Origin: Myoxocephalus aenaeus
Taxonomy: Eukaryota; Chordata; Actinopteri; Perciformes; Cottidae
Length of the DNA stretch: 64,000 bases
NCBI GenBank assembly: GCA_038501785.1
Contig: JBAMJR010000140.1
Location: forward strand, 2,750,001 to 2,814,000
Direction: 5' to 3'
Of this stretch, positions 23,180 to 36,328 are shown piece after piece; positions within the stretch are counted from its first letter, which is position 1, and each line of letters begins with the position of its first letter. A model generated the notes under the pieces. It was given only the letters and a program-made list of their open reading frames with translations. It had not been told where the DNA came from and made no database searches. A program made the translations under genes and the position numbers.

Positions 23180-26100
23180 AGTGCCATATAGAATGCCCTC
23201 TACATGCTAGAGAGCTCTGCTCTTTGGTGCCCTGCAGCTGGTGCCCTTCTTTAATGTGTTCTTGCCCTCCCTGGGTCCACCAATGATCATGACAGTGATC
23301 CTCTTTCTTTTCTTTTTACTGGCAAGAAAGTTATTAAGCTATTCTTTTTAAGAGGATCCCAGGATCATCAACAGCTTTAAATTAACTGTGACTTCATCGT
23401 GTTTTACATTTCCACATGATCCCTGCAAGTGGAAATGTGCAACCCATCCGGTGACATCACACTCTCACAGACATACATCAAAAAGTTACCAAGTAGAACT
23501 TGTTTGCCATTTAAGTTAAAGTGTGATGAGAAGCACGTCGGTATGTTCTGCTTGTTGGACTTTAACTCACTGTGCAATATTATTTTTCCTTCAAGTAGCT
23601 CTGCTACTTCATTGAGAAAGAGAGAGAGAGAGAGAGCGAGAGAGAGAACGAAAAATATAAACATCCAGTAGAACTTAAGCACCAATCTGCTGGAGATGCA
23701 CTTTTGATATGAATTTAAAAAAGGGAAGAGATGGGGCTTTTTGCGTTCACACCAACAGAATGCTAGTACACACACAAAGTCGATCAACATCCAAAGGAAC
23801 ACTGAACCTATTTATTTTGTCGTTTGTTTTCGAGTCATGGTCGGAACATACACCAACAAAACCCCCAAAAAAGAAAACACAACTCAGCTCATTTGATATT
23901 TTAATTAGTTTACCACTGTTGCATACACAAATCATAATTCTGCCGACACCCCACAGTTAATGGATCCCAATAAATGAAATGTACATTTTGAAAATTGAGC
24001 AGGCACGCTTCCAGAATAAAGGCCCAGTTAATCATACGCAGACAGTTATTCATTGATTCTCCACATCAAGTCGACTTCTGATACCACACTTCCTTCTTAT
24101 TTCCCCGCCAGCTATTCATTCCTTTTCTTTTGCATGACAGACTTTGTGCGAGAACCGTCCTTTCTTCTTCTTCTTCTTCTTCTTCTCTTTCTTCTTCTTC
24201 TTCCTGACATTGTTTGTTTTCCAGTACGTATCCTGTTGTTTTGTTTTGAGGGTGTAAAGGTCTTTGGGAGACTGAGACAGCCGTATCAACCCTGTTTAGC
24301 ATAAAGCTTGTGGCTGGCCCCGTCCGTGGCCTAATGAAAAGTAGAAGATAGGCTATGCTTGTCATGCTTGGCTAGCCCTGTGATCGGCAGACTGTGGACA
24401 GTTACTCTGCTTGCATGCCAATTAATCTCACCCTCTGAATCTCACCCTCTGAATTTCCCACCGTCCCCGTTTTATTCAGCGCTGAATGGGAGAAGTCTGA
24501 GGGGCTGCTTTCAAACAAATAGGCATCAATGCATCAATGTTGGATTTATGTGCATGGCACAGACTTTGTCTGGAGATTTTATAGTTTCACACGGATTGAT
24601 TTTTCGCAGAATTCACTTTGCATGCATGCTTCAGATATATGTGGACATTACAGTCTAATGGTTTTATTTAGCCGCAGATAAAAAAAATAAGGCGGGAGTC
24701 CCAGTTGTGCAGCTTTCCACGGACTGTTAGATGCCTCTCAGGATCATATTTTCCACCTTTTGATATGCTGCATTGGTTAAAGGGCACTTTCAGCCGCATT
24801 AGCATGCTGCTCAGGCAGCCGCTGAACATTATTATTCTCTTTTATTTATATGTCAAAGCAGTGGGAGGAACCTGGATCCCAGCTCGGGCTCAAACGCTCC
24901 TGGCTCCGTCTCAACAGACAGCACCGAGTATCTTTAAATGGCCAGTCATCGCCATCGGAGAGCAGATAAAGATGGATTTCAGATGAAGATTCATCGGGCG
25001 AAAACAGACCTGAGCTTGCTGTTTCTGGCCCTCATCATTCATCCCGCATCATCGGCTACATGCTTACACAGAAATAGATAGATATACAAAAAATAAAATA
25101 AATCTGAAAAGCACTCATACAGCTTTTTTTTTTTTTACAAATCAACAAAGAGCTGACAAAAAAACATGCCCATTCATCATTAATAATAGATGAGTTGGCT
25201 AAGCTCACAAGGCAAGTGAGGAATCCAGGTTACAATTTATGGGATAAATATTTCATCGCTAACATCTGTCTGTATATTCTGTGCCAGTGTGTTTTGAAGT
25301 TGTTACAAATGAACGTCAAACGGGAAGTAGTTGAACAAGCTGCCGAGGGAATGGAACAAAGACGCGGCAGCGCTGGGAGGAGAGGGGAAGACTCGCAGGA
25401 AGCAGAAACTCAACAGCAAACAATTTTCCTTGGCTCGTCAAACAAATTAAATATGCCGTTTGGCGGACTTTACAGTATTGCTCTTGTGCGGAGAAAAACA
25501 AAAAATCTGAAAAGGAGGCGGCTAGGAGCGCTAATCGGGGAGGGGGTGCATTTGTGCCCTTTTGTTGGGGCAGAGCCACGGCTTGGACAGTACTCGCATT
25601 CTTTCACAGCTTATCCCAGGACCCTCTCAATTAAGCGCTAATAGGCAACCACACAAAAAGACCTCTCAAATGCCCCCCCACCCCAAAAAAATAACATGAG
25701 GGGAGGCCCTTACGTTGCTTACATTCAAAGTGTTTTGAGCATATTTTTCAAATGCCCCCCTAATTGGCCGTACTGTTTCCTATTTCCTCTTTGTTTATTG
25801 ACAGTGTTTTTGATTTGATTATGCCCCGAGGAATCCCCCCCCTCCTCTCTAAGACAACTGTCTGCCCACTTGAACATAGTCAATAGGAGAGCGGAGCGTC
25901 TAAGATGGGACATGACAGCTCTGCTTTGACAGCCACTTACAGCCGCGGAGCAAAGGTCAAAATGTCAAAACGCTCCAGTTTTGACAAAGTCCCGTGCTTT
26001 TGACAAGACTTCTTTTTTTTTTAAACGAGAAATACCAACAAGTTAACAATTCAGATTAGCGGCAGCTCTCCCCTCCTCCCGCTAAATAGCTTGTAGCGCC

Positions 26101-26640
26101 ATTGTGCGATCAAGAAGAAAGGAGCGACGCACAACGAGAATACAGAGAGCCGACGGCGAAGCGCCACACCGAGTGGAGGCTGAAGCAGTTGCCACATCAG
26201 AGCACGTCCATATGAAATGAGCTACTGATGGGGCTGTTTTTCAGCTTCAGAGAATATGGCACTGAATCAAAAACCCACACTTTCAAAAAGGAGGCAGCCC
26301 CCCCTCCTCCTCCCCTTCACCGCCACCAGCAGCCATCCCTCCCCTGACAACCCCAAAAATACGGCAAGCAGGCTGTGCACCCCAGTGTCTGCACTAATGT
26401 GAGATTGACTTGTATTGATGCAGAAAGAGTTGGGGGGGGGGGGGGAAGAAAACTAAGTGTTACAACTAAAGGCTGTTCTGTGTGTACGTGCGCCAGGGTC
26501 TTTGATACATTAATTATGCGCGCTTTCAGTGGTTACAGAAGTGTTCACTTCAGTCATGTACATCTGTGCCAATCTGGTTACAATGCTGGTGCTGAGAAAG
26601 CATCCCAAGTAGCTGCCTTTTAAAAAACATTTTTTACATG
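23180..26640. other. Intergenic, no gene recognised
   Basis: Unique sequence with (GA)n at 23613-23648 and a CTT/TTC tract at 24161-24203. Some CNE-like parts occur near 24660-24990 and 26200-26270. A G14 run is at about 26431-26444. No family recognised. Confidence 0.35.
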
Positions 26641-26659
26641 TTCTATCCTATGTTCTATC

Positions 26660-26689
26660 CGGTGTGCTATCCGAGCGGATAGCACACCG
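26660..26689. repeat. Perfect 14-bp stem hairpin
   Basis: CGGTGTGCTATCCG and its exact reverse complement CGGATAGCACACCG are separated by AG only. The preceding bases TTCTATCCTATGTTCTATCC show that the left arm grows out of a short TTCTATCC-type tandem. Confidence 0.9.
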
Positions 26690-29600
26690 CCTGGCGAAGC
26701 AAGGAGTCCTCAAAATTACAGGGAACGTCACCGACCCTCAACATACGTTTTCTCGTCTCGTCGGCCTTTTCTTCCTTTACTTTTCAAATCCACCATGTTG
26801 CACATGAAGTCATGTTGTTTTGCGAGCAATCCAGTCCCAAGACACTTGAGCATGGTTGAAAACAAAGTCACCGAAGGTCATCTCTGAAAAGCGCTGAATA
26901 CCAAGTTCAAAAGCAACCAAAGAGGTTTTTTCTTCTTCTCCCCCCTCATCTGCATCCCCTCCAGAGAGCTTTTCTTCCTCAAGTGCTCTAGTGGCCACAA
27001 GGACGACTACAAACAGTCATGATTTAAATAGTTAGTTAGTTGCACTGACATTTCTCAGATTCAGATTGGATGCAAATATAATTAAAAAAACAGTTAATTT
27101 AAGCTGCGAACAAAAGGTCATGCTGTGAATGTATATATAAAACTGCAGAGGAGTGTTTAAGCCATTGTGAGATGTGCGCACACTCAAATGTGTGCAAAAT
27201 GTTGTCAACACAGGTTGAGTGGGTCGCTGACGCCGCTGCAGGCCTCATCCAATGAGAATGCAACGCTGTTGTCAAGGCAGACGTAATCTAGGACGTCCTT
27301 CCCTTCCAATCGGCCAAAAACAACCACCACCGGGTTTGTTTCCCAGACTGTAGTGAACCCCGCATGACTCCTGGCTGAGCGCTGCGGTGAGCTGAACCAA
27401 TGGAGAATGTGCCATTAAATCATGTATCGGGGAGATCCAGCATCGCTTTACACCCAACCCGTCTTTAAAGAGCCCCGAAACTGGCTTTGCTGTTCAGCCA
27501 CGGCCCTGCAGCCCCCCTCCCCTTCTGTTTTCTTTTCAGTGTATCCTGGGAACCTGGAGAAGTAATTACATCATTGTGACTCTGCCTTTCAGCTCGTCCG
27601 ATTGGTTTTGTGGGAACCTCGGTGCGGGAAGGAAGGAACTGTGTGTGTGTGTGTGTGTGTGTGTTTTATAATTAGGACAATGGAAAGAGCAAAAGAACAG
27701 TGTCAATGTTCCCCCCTCCAGCCGGATGGAGAGGTGTGTCTTTGCCCTGAGCTGCCATTTATGATATCGGCTAAATATAGCTTCTCTCATGAGCAGCGTT
27801 TTTTTTTCACCGCTACAACTCCAGCGGACGTTTTCGAGGCCAAATCGCGAGTGCTCGGCCTCATTAACCGACTATTAAACCTTTTGTGTGGCCGTGGACC
27901 CCCAACCAGGTTGCAACTCCGTCTCTCGTCCGTAATCTCCTCGTGTCTTAGTGAAGGCCCAGACCCGTCCATTAGCTCCAACGCTCCAAACAGCTATGGT
28001 AGCTCCGCAGCATGTGGTACACGCTGTGGCCCGCCAACTGCTTTAATAATAATACAAATGCATTAAAAAAACAACACAAGAGTGACACACCACTCCTCTC
28101 CTTTGTTCCCCTGTTGTGTCCCGGTGCAGTGTGTGTTGTGCTGCTCCCTGTGAAGTGGAGTTCCCATGCGAGCGGCTGCCGTCTTGGCGTGAACCCGCCG
28201 CTATCGGAGCGGGCCACTGTCTTATTTATAGACGGAGCCCGCACCCAGCAATGAACCCGGCGAACGCGTGTTTGCGGAGACGCAAAGCACACCTGTCACT
28301 TTCTTAACGTGGCACGGCGACGAAGGTGAGAAGGCAGAAGAAGAAAAAAAATACAAATAAAAAAAAAGCTTCGTTGTGTTTTGTTAATTTTTGTAAAATT
28401 AGATTTCTTTCGTCTCGCAAGGTTTGCCGGGCCTTGGTTTCAAAATGCTTCTTATCATGGAAATGCGTTATAATGAAAAAGGAGACATAGGGTTTGGGTT
28501 TGTTTCATTTAAAAAAAAACTCCGATAGCTCTTTGAAATCCTTCGCCATTGCAAATTGATTGTGACAGGTAGTTTATTCTCCTGTATGTACATTGAACAG
28601 CGGCGTGCGCTCACGGACTTATTCTCAATTTGCTCCGTTTCACGTCGTTCGCTCGAGGTCGCGGGATCTCAGCGGGGAGAAACCTGGCCTGTGAATCTTC
28701 CATCTCCGACTCCTTTGCACTTCAAAGTCCTCCCTGGGCACCTTGAGATCACCAACTCTGCATCTCAGACGGAGAATAAAAAGAGATGCATTATGCTTTG
28801 AAGAAATTGATCCCAGAAGATGGCGAGCTGGATGTCAGCCAGTGTGCTTATGATACTGTTATGGCTCTGCGAGGCTGTTTTCTTTTTTTTCTTGAAAGCG
28901 ACACCATTAGATCTGCTATTACTAGTCAATAATCCTCGTCCCCAGTGTTGCCGCCATGCTGACGTGTATGTGGATGTCATGTCACGCAGAAGGGGAAAAG
29001 GCTGTCTGCAGTAATATCTCAGGATGTTGCTGAGATGTGACCCATTTTTTTTATTTCATCTGTAGTTTTCATTTACAAACTCCCTCCTTTTAGAGCGAAA
29101 CACCTGGACTGGCAGTAAATCTGCACTCCACCAGATGGAATTGAGGAGAAGAGTGAGGCTTCATCACAACTTGATTTGTCCAAATCTGCTGCAACCTGAA
29201 GCTAAATCTCTATATTACGTTAGCCTGTGTCAGAGAACAGCAATCAATGTAAATGTGAAACATGCTTACTGTTCAGTGGACCGTATGGAGAGGAAAAAAA
29301 TTAATCCTTACTCCTGACACGACAGTATTTCTATGAGTGTATTAGAAAATACCGGCATTTGCAAAGACGGAGGAGGAATACATTACGAGCCGTTAGGCTG
29401 AAATGACAACACGCATTATACGGCGATTAGTTTACACAAGGCTGCTAATGGATCCAATCACAGCACATTAATAAACAAGACACTTAGCTTTGTATCTACC
29501 TGAAGAGCCTCATCAATCTTTCATTGAGATAGCCACAGCCGGGCCGGGCCGGGCACCGATATTTGGAATGGGGAAACGATGTCAATTGGCCTCGGTGTTG

Positions 29601-30829
29601 GCACCAGGAGAACGAGCGCTATGCCGAGAACGCGAGGGTCACATTGTTCGTTACACAAAACGGCCAACCTGTCTCCGCAGGAGTCGGCGGGACGGCCGAT
29701 CGATGACGAATCAATCGTTCATTTTGATCTCAAAAGTTTAGAAAAGGGTAGAATAAGGGCGCGAGGAGACATTTCAGCTACGAAGACGGATCGGCTTTGT
29801 TCTCAGGCCAACAAAAGCAAATGCCAGATCTGCGCTTATTATTGCAGTGTTTAGCACGGTGATATATCACCTATTTACTGCGCGTGTCTCTAATTGGATC
29901 GCTCACTCGCCTCCGTGTGAAAGTGGGGCTTCATTGCTTCTGTCGACTCGAGTGCGGGCCACCAGAGCTCAGGATGAGCGGGGGGCGGCGCCGCGGCCCA
30001 CGTACGAGGAGACGGCGTTTTGCGACGCTGTTAAAGTTCCTAATAGCCACCGATGGAGAGCAATAAAATAAATAAATGTCGTAAACAAAATGAAATGTCC
30101 CAATCAGACACATTGTAAAGCTTGCAGCGCTATGGCGGAGAACGCTTTATTATTCCCAAACTGTCCGGCGCATTTGGAATCGAAATTTTTTAATGATTTT
30201 TACAGTCTCCACGCTTCACAGACCCAGTCCGGTGTGGACATAGTTTGGGCAGGGCAAGAAAGAAATAAAACTCTAGATCTGTGAGTGTACGCAGAGATCA
30301 ATCTATTATTCAGTCAATTAATCACCTCAAGAAATGCATGTTTATCAGCTGTCTGTAACACTTTCACTCTGATGGATTACATGCATTACGGCCCCGCTTC
30401 CGATCTGATTTGTATTCCTCGCTGTGCTGATTACAAAATTACACTGCTGATGCATTGGTTTTCTCCGTTCAAGATTGATGGCACTGATGAACAAAAGGGG
30501 AACGACCGACGGAGCCCGTGGAGCGAAGTGATGCTAAAAAAGAAAAAAGAAAAACGAGAATTGCTAAATATATGCAAAGGTGAATAAAAATAAATAAAAA
30601 GGTGATGATGAAGCAGCCGACGGAGTGGATGACAGACAGCAGTCAGACAGCCGAATGGCAGCATTAGTAACGGGGGAGGGGGTTCGCAGAGTTTTGGGCT
30701 TCTGTGCTCCATCTTTTTCGTAACTCGGGGGCGTATTCCCCGTGGTCTGCAGACAACCCCAGGCTGTTCTCTCAACTTCACCAAGTCTCTGTCTGTCTCT
30801 ATCAGCCTGGGATCAGGGATGCTCCAAGC

Positions 30830-30830
<1 letters not shown>
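26690..30830. other. Intergenic; coding-like minus ORF and regulatory-like block
   Basis: A 62-codon minus-strand frame at 26810-26998 looks coding-like but is unassigned. (GT)n at 27641-27664. 29380-30480 is unique, AT-leaning sequence dense in homeodomain-like sites (CGATTAGTTTACAC, ACATTAATAAACAAG, GTCAATTAATCACC, TGATTACAAAATTACAC). It is the best CNE-like stretch near the middle of the window. Confidence 0.35.
26810..26998 (-). other. Coding-like small ORF, unassigned
   Basis: A 62-codon frame with an acidic stretch (GGDADEGGEEEK) followed by LGIQRFSEMTFGDFVF and HAQVSWDW. Third positions are mixed and the composition is unlike the low-complexity frames elsewhere. I recognise no family. 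It may be chance, an exon, or a scrap of processed pseudogene. No splice evidence was established. Confidence 0.2.
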
Positions 30831-30881
<51 letters not shown>

Positions 30882-30984
30882 CCACGCTGTCTGTTGCTTC
30901 AATAAAACCAGCCAGAGCAGGCTGGGACCAGGGGGAGATTTACAGACAACACCAGCTCACAGGCACACAATAATAATGCAGCAC

Positions 30985-31057
<73 letters not shown>

Positions 31058-31192
31058 GACATGCAGAGTAGCTGCTGTGCAAGCGCGAGCGCGCACGTAC
31101 ATCTACATGTTCTCCTCTTACTCGCCCAGACGCCCACATTTGGATTGTGTGTGCGTGTGTGTGTGCGTGTGTGTGTGTGTGTGTGCGCACAC
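30831..31192. repeat. Paired (GT)n / (CA)n / (GT)n microsatellites
   Basis: (GT)25 at 30831-30880, (CA)n at 30982-31055 and an interrupted GT tract at 31146-31192. Adjacent tracts are complementary in opposite orientation, so the region can pair with itself. Confidence 0.97.
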
Positions 31193-33384
31193 ATGGGGGT
31201 AAGGTGGGGAATAGCAGGCCTTCCGTTCCCCGGGTGCCAGGTGCCGACAGGACATCTTCTGCTGGAGGCAGTTATCTGAGGACGAGAACCAGAAGGGGGA
31301 GGAGGGTTTCTGCACCAGAGTATTGCCAACATGCTGCAGCAACATGCAAAGACAAAATTGGTGCGCGCTGCAATGTTCGTGCGGCGATATGCAAATCGGC
31401 GGCTCCGAAGACAAGCGCGGATGATTTAAAGTGTCGCTATAGCGTCCTCGTTGTGAAAATAGATTTGTTAAACAGATGAATACGCGAAACTGTTCATATT
31501 CCACCCAGGGCAGCATTTCTCAAACGTTGACTGGCCCTGATTGAGTATGCGTTTAGGTATTAGATCATAAGGGGACGCGGATCACACAGGATTGATGCTA
31601 TATTTAAAATAGCAGTTGGCATGTAATTGCATTGTTGTTGAAAATATATGTGAGAAATCAGTCTTAAAGTGTATTCAGATACAAAACAAAGACAACAAAT
31701 CTTCTCGCTTAATCTACACAAATGGATCTTTGTCGTGTTTATATATTGATGTATATCTAAACAACCAAAACATCACACATCACACTGCCTCTCGCAAAGT
31801 AATTGTTTGGGTAAGTCTCGGTAAATAACAGTACAGGAAAAGACCCTGGATTACATTCAATGATATTTGGGGTTCATTTGTTTTCATGTCCTGTCTGTGC
31901 ATGGGAGTATGCAATGGGAGGTGAACTACTGTTCTCCTGTCTTACATTTACACTTACAGACCCTCTCTGGTATTGATTTAGGTCCACTTCCAAGTACTAT
32001 TCAAAACTCTCGCCGCAGTTCCACTACTATCATTACCTAAAGGCAATACAAGACACATATAACACTTTCAAAACTAAATAAAAAAACATATAATGCACCT
32101 TAGATTGAAACCAAACTGGCTTTTAGATTTGCCCCCTATGTTTGGTTCTCACTCCCACACTATTGATATGGGTTATAGTGAAGCATTTCCTTGGCAGGCA
32201 GTTCCATAAACTGATAGCAGAGAAGCAAAAGCATCTCGGAGGTGTAAGCTCTTCATAAGGTGCCTTGGTTATTAGCGCCAACAATCCACAGACTCCGCGG
32301 GTTCGCGGACCCATCGCAGCGCCGAGGCCGTATGGGATTACAGAGATACACAGCCCCGTACAAGATTACAAAGACGCGGAGCACAGTGGAAGCCTGTTCC
32401 CCCTCCGCAGCATCCTCCTTGTTTATGTCCAGGAGATGTGGTAGAAGAGCAGGGAATCCTCCATGGCCATGTAATCTGGGCTCTGTGCTCAGACACAGCA
32501 CATGAAGGACAGCCTTATCTCTGGAGGACTACTGGGAAGAGACAGGAGGGAGGGGAGGGGGGGGATTCTGCCACTGAATAGATCTTTTATGGAAACTGCA
32601 TGTGTTCTTCGATGCATTTACACCTCCGTGTTCGCAGAGCGATAAAACCCGACAATGTTGCCATGCAAAATGCATTAGCATCCTGAATGTGTTTCGCAAC
32701 ACTGGCAACATGGAGCTGATGGGCACGTCTCAGAGGAATTGAAATGAGGTGTAACGTTTTTGTGGCCAATGGGTGGAAACCCCACATTTAACAAATGTCC
32801 CCATATGAATACCAGGCGTTATCCAGTGAAAGGTTTTAGTTACCCAAGAGGTCAGAGAGTTTTGGAGCAACGCTTTAGAAAAAAGCATTCGTTTGCTTTC
32901 TTTTACACAGTTAAATGAGAAGATTGATGCCGCTGTCATATCTGTCTCTTCAATGTGAAGCCAGAGCTAGCTGACGGTTAATCTCCGCGAACAGGCGTTG
33001 CATTCATATGAAGAATCTGTAGGCAGCGGGACAAGGTGTTGGTATCGGCAGCGTTCTGGCTTCCGATTGTATAGTCAGATTGATCACGTTGGAGCAGGCG
33101 TTAGTGGAATCCAGGAAAACAGTCCAGTTTTTGCCGAAATGCAATCTTGCAACCCAGCGGCTATCATCTGACGAGGATTTGGCTTGTTATTGGTTTAAAC
33201 TGGCTACTTGTGAAACAGGTTGGTCGTACACGACGTCGCTCCAATTCTCGTGTAAGTTGCTAATCGGACTGAAAACCTTCTTGACCCGAAGATCCGCTGG
33301 CTACACCGGGACCCCAGAAATACAGCCTCTTGCCTCCATTGTTATCCATCGTCAGACCGACAGCCAGTGGGTCTCAAGACAGGC
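31193..33384. other. Intergenic, no gene recognised
   Basis: Unique sequence. The minus frame around 32123-32314 (CFCFSAISLWNCLPRKCF) hints at a decayed element but is too short to assign. Nothing else supportable. Confidence 0.3.
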
Positions 33385-33587
33385 TGCCGCTTAGCTTAGC
33401 TTAGCTTAGCTTTGCCCAAAGAATGGATACAGGGGGAACAGCTAGCATGGCTCCATGTAAAGTTAGAAAAAAATTAACTTTGTTTGTCTAGCGTGTGCAA
33501 AAACCAAGTGGCTTCCAGGAGTCTTGTCGTCATCATGAGGTTGCCAGACTCAATTTAGAGCTTTAGAGGTTCGAGTAGATATACTGT

Positions 33588-33627
<40 letters not shown>

Positions 33628-33690
33628 TTACTTTTGGAGTCTGTGTGCTTAGCTAGAAGCTAACCAGTTTTACCGTACAGACAGGAAAAT
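33385..33690. mobile_element. Fish interspersed repeat fragment with (TA)n
   Basis: Starts with a TTAGC tandem (CTTAGCTTAGCTTAGCTT), then GAATGGATACAGGGGGAACA, CAGCTAGCATGGCTCC, CTTCCAGGAGTCTTGTCGTC and GTGAGGTTGCC-like ATGAGGTTGCCAGA. These match the order of blocks in an abundant teleost repeat as I remember it. A (TA)n tract at 33591-33623 interrupts it. Confidence 0.45.
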
Positions 33691-35170
33691 GTAAATGTCT
33701 CCCGGAAACAAAACAAATGAGTACTTTGGAATATGTCGTTCCAGTCCTTTAACAATCTTAAACCATCTAAATTTGAGTTGCACACTCTTCGGCATCTCTC
33801 TGCTGCCGTGCACATTCTTTCCTAATAGTGACGCCACAGCGGTAGACGGGGTATTTACATGGGTGGTGGGTTACGCCAGTGTCTCTTCTTCAAAACCCTC
33901 AGCACAGCTCACTGTACTTGTCTGAGCTTGTGAGGGCCTTTGTCAAGTTTCACCTCCTCTCCCCAAGGACGTGTCCTCACCCCGCCTAACCCCACTGTCA
34001 CATCACCCCATCCTGCCGCTGCACATTCCCTCCCACCCCGGTCTGTGCTAATATTTCATTCCCCTGTTTTTGCACAAATCCCGGCTCTGGGGCGGACCCC
34101 AACATAACAATGAGCCGCGCCGCTATCTGTGTTTTAACTGGCTCCGTCGGAGGAACTCTCTGGATCGCAGCCAAAACAATTCATTCACGTCGCGTTCCTC
34201 ACACACACATGTTATTTCACTCCTTTATTTTGGAAAACTCGCTTCATTTATCACTGCTGGAACGGATGCAAATGTTTTTCCTGTTCTCTTTTTTTTAAGG
34301 AAGGGGAGCTGGTGTACGGCGGAGTGCCACCTGAATATGAAGCACGTAAATAATTAAACCGAAGCTATTACAGTTGTTGTGAGGAGTTGGCGATGATGAC
34401 AGTCATCACGGAAATAACGGTTATTTATTTTTGGAGTCACTTTAAGTTCAACTGGGGAATTGTATTTATCCTCTGTAGAATCTGCATGAAGAACCGAGGT
34501 CATTCGATGGCTGTGAACACTGCTCTCGGTTCTCCAACCCTTCCATTATTTTTAATCAAATCTCTCCATCCTCAGCTCCTGGCTTCCTCCTGCATGTATT
34601 TCCACTTCTGTGGGCAGATACATCTTGATTTCGTAATTAGTTTGTCGTCTCATTCTCGGTCTCTACCTGCCTTCCTGTCCACACCGAACACCCACACTTC
34701 ATCAAGCCTTGTTATCATATTCAGTAGAATCTAATATTACTCAGCTGTGACGTCACCGATGAGCCACAGAATGTCGAGCCGCCGTCTCAAGATAAACGCG
34801 GAGATAGCGCAGTGCGCGTGGGAGTATTTGTATCTCCACACACCCATACAAAAGTCACTGTGATATCAGCTTTAAAAGGTGGGGTAACTCACCAGCATTG
34901 TGACACTTTTCTGATTAGATGGCACATGACTTTACTTTCAAACTTTACTTTCGAACACTGCCCACGCAGTATGCTGTTTACAGTGGTAGCACTGGCAGAT
35001 CTGATACATAATACTTTATTTAATGATCCCATGCAGATTTTACCAGCAGTAGTTAGATAGCTAATCAAACAGTAGCTCTGTGAGTTGGCCCAGACTTTTG
35101 CCAACTGGTTTTACAACCAGAGCCATGTGAAAGTGTCTCATAAGCACTTGATGGCTAGTGTTGGGTACAT
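33691..35170. other. Intergenic, no gene recognised
   Basis: Unique sequence without a recognisable gene or repeat. Short frames at 34070-34360 and 34387-34734 have no family match that I know. Confidence 0.35.
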
Positions 35171-35525
35171 TAGGGTGACCAGACGTCCTCTTTTTCCCGG
35201 ACATGTCCTCTTTTCGAGACCTAAAAAAAGCGTCCGGCAGGGATTCCAAAAACGTCCGGGATTTTGCTACGTGCGGGAAAATAGTTATTACCCCCTTACA
35301 AGTTTTGGAAGTGGTATCTCCCTCACGTTCCACCTTCTTGCGCAAGCTCTGACTGTATGTAGAGAGAACTGTCATTGGTCGACCGATCTCAACGTAAATG
35401 TAAGTTCACGGCATGCTACACACTACTGCTACCCCCCCCGCGACGAAGTGTCCTCTTCCTCTCTCTCTCTCTCTCTCTCTCTCCCCCCCCCCGCGACGAA
35501 GTGTCCTCTTCCTCACCCTCACCTG
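35171..35525 (-). mobile_element. hAT-like MITE, copy 1 (one end degraded)
   Basis: Begins TAGGGTGACCAGACGTCC. It is the reverse complement, nearly throughout, of the element at 44252-44656 (shared blocks CCCGGACATGTCCTCTTTTC, GCGTCCGGCAGGGATTCC, GTCATTGGTCGACCGATCTC and CGCGACGAAGTGTCCTCTTC). Its far end stops at CTTCCTCACCCTCACC and lacks the terminal repeat. A CT microsatellite at about 35459-35484, between two CGCGACGAAGTGTCC copies, expanded inside the element. Confidence 0.7.
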
Positions 35526-35910
35526 AAGCAACTTTGTTCTTCTGATATAACCCCTGTTTCAATGCCTAAATAGAACAATGTACATGGACAAGTTCCTGTT
35601 GCTTTATTGTTTGTATTTCAAACCAATATGTTTTACTTCAGAAAAAGCGCTTTGAGAATGAGAAGTAAGCTAATCGCTAAAGTAACGCTATCTCGAGTAA
35701 CTAGTTTAGCTGAGGTTGCTAAAAGACCAGGACACACTTGCTCATGTTACCCTAAACTCTGGTATGCTTTTAACCTGTAACCTATAACCCCTCTAAATAG
35801 CGTAGTAAACTAATGATACACTGCTTGGCTTTGGCTAACCTAATACCTACTGTAGGTAGTTAGCTAGTTTGCTGTGCATGCTAACGTCTGCAACTAAGGC
35901 AGGACACACA

Positions 35911-36039
35911 GGCCGTTTCTCAATATGCGTTCTTTTCTGTACTCATGTTCTCGTGGATTTGTGAAACGTCATCAGTCGCAGCCCAAGTACCAGGCCTATA
36001 AATAATATATATATATATATACATACGATCATATGTATA

Positions 36040-36098
<59 letters not shown>

Positions 36099-36101
36099 GT
36101 A

Positions 36102-36168
<67 letters not shown>

Positions 36169-36171
36169 GTA

Positions 36172-36236
<65 letters not shown>

Positions 36237-36249
36237 CTGTATCTGGGTG

Positions 36250-36328
<79 letters not shown>

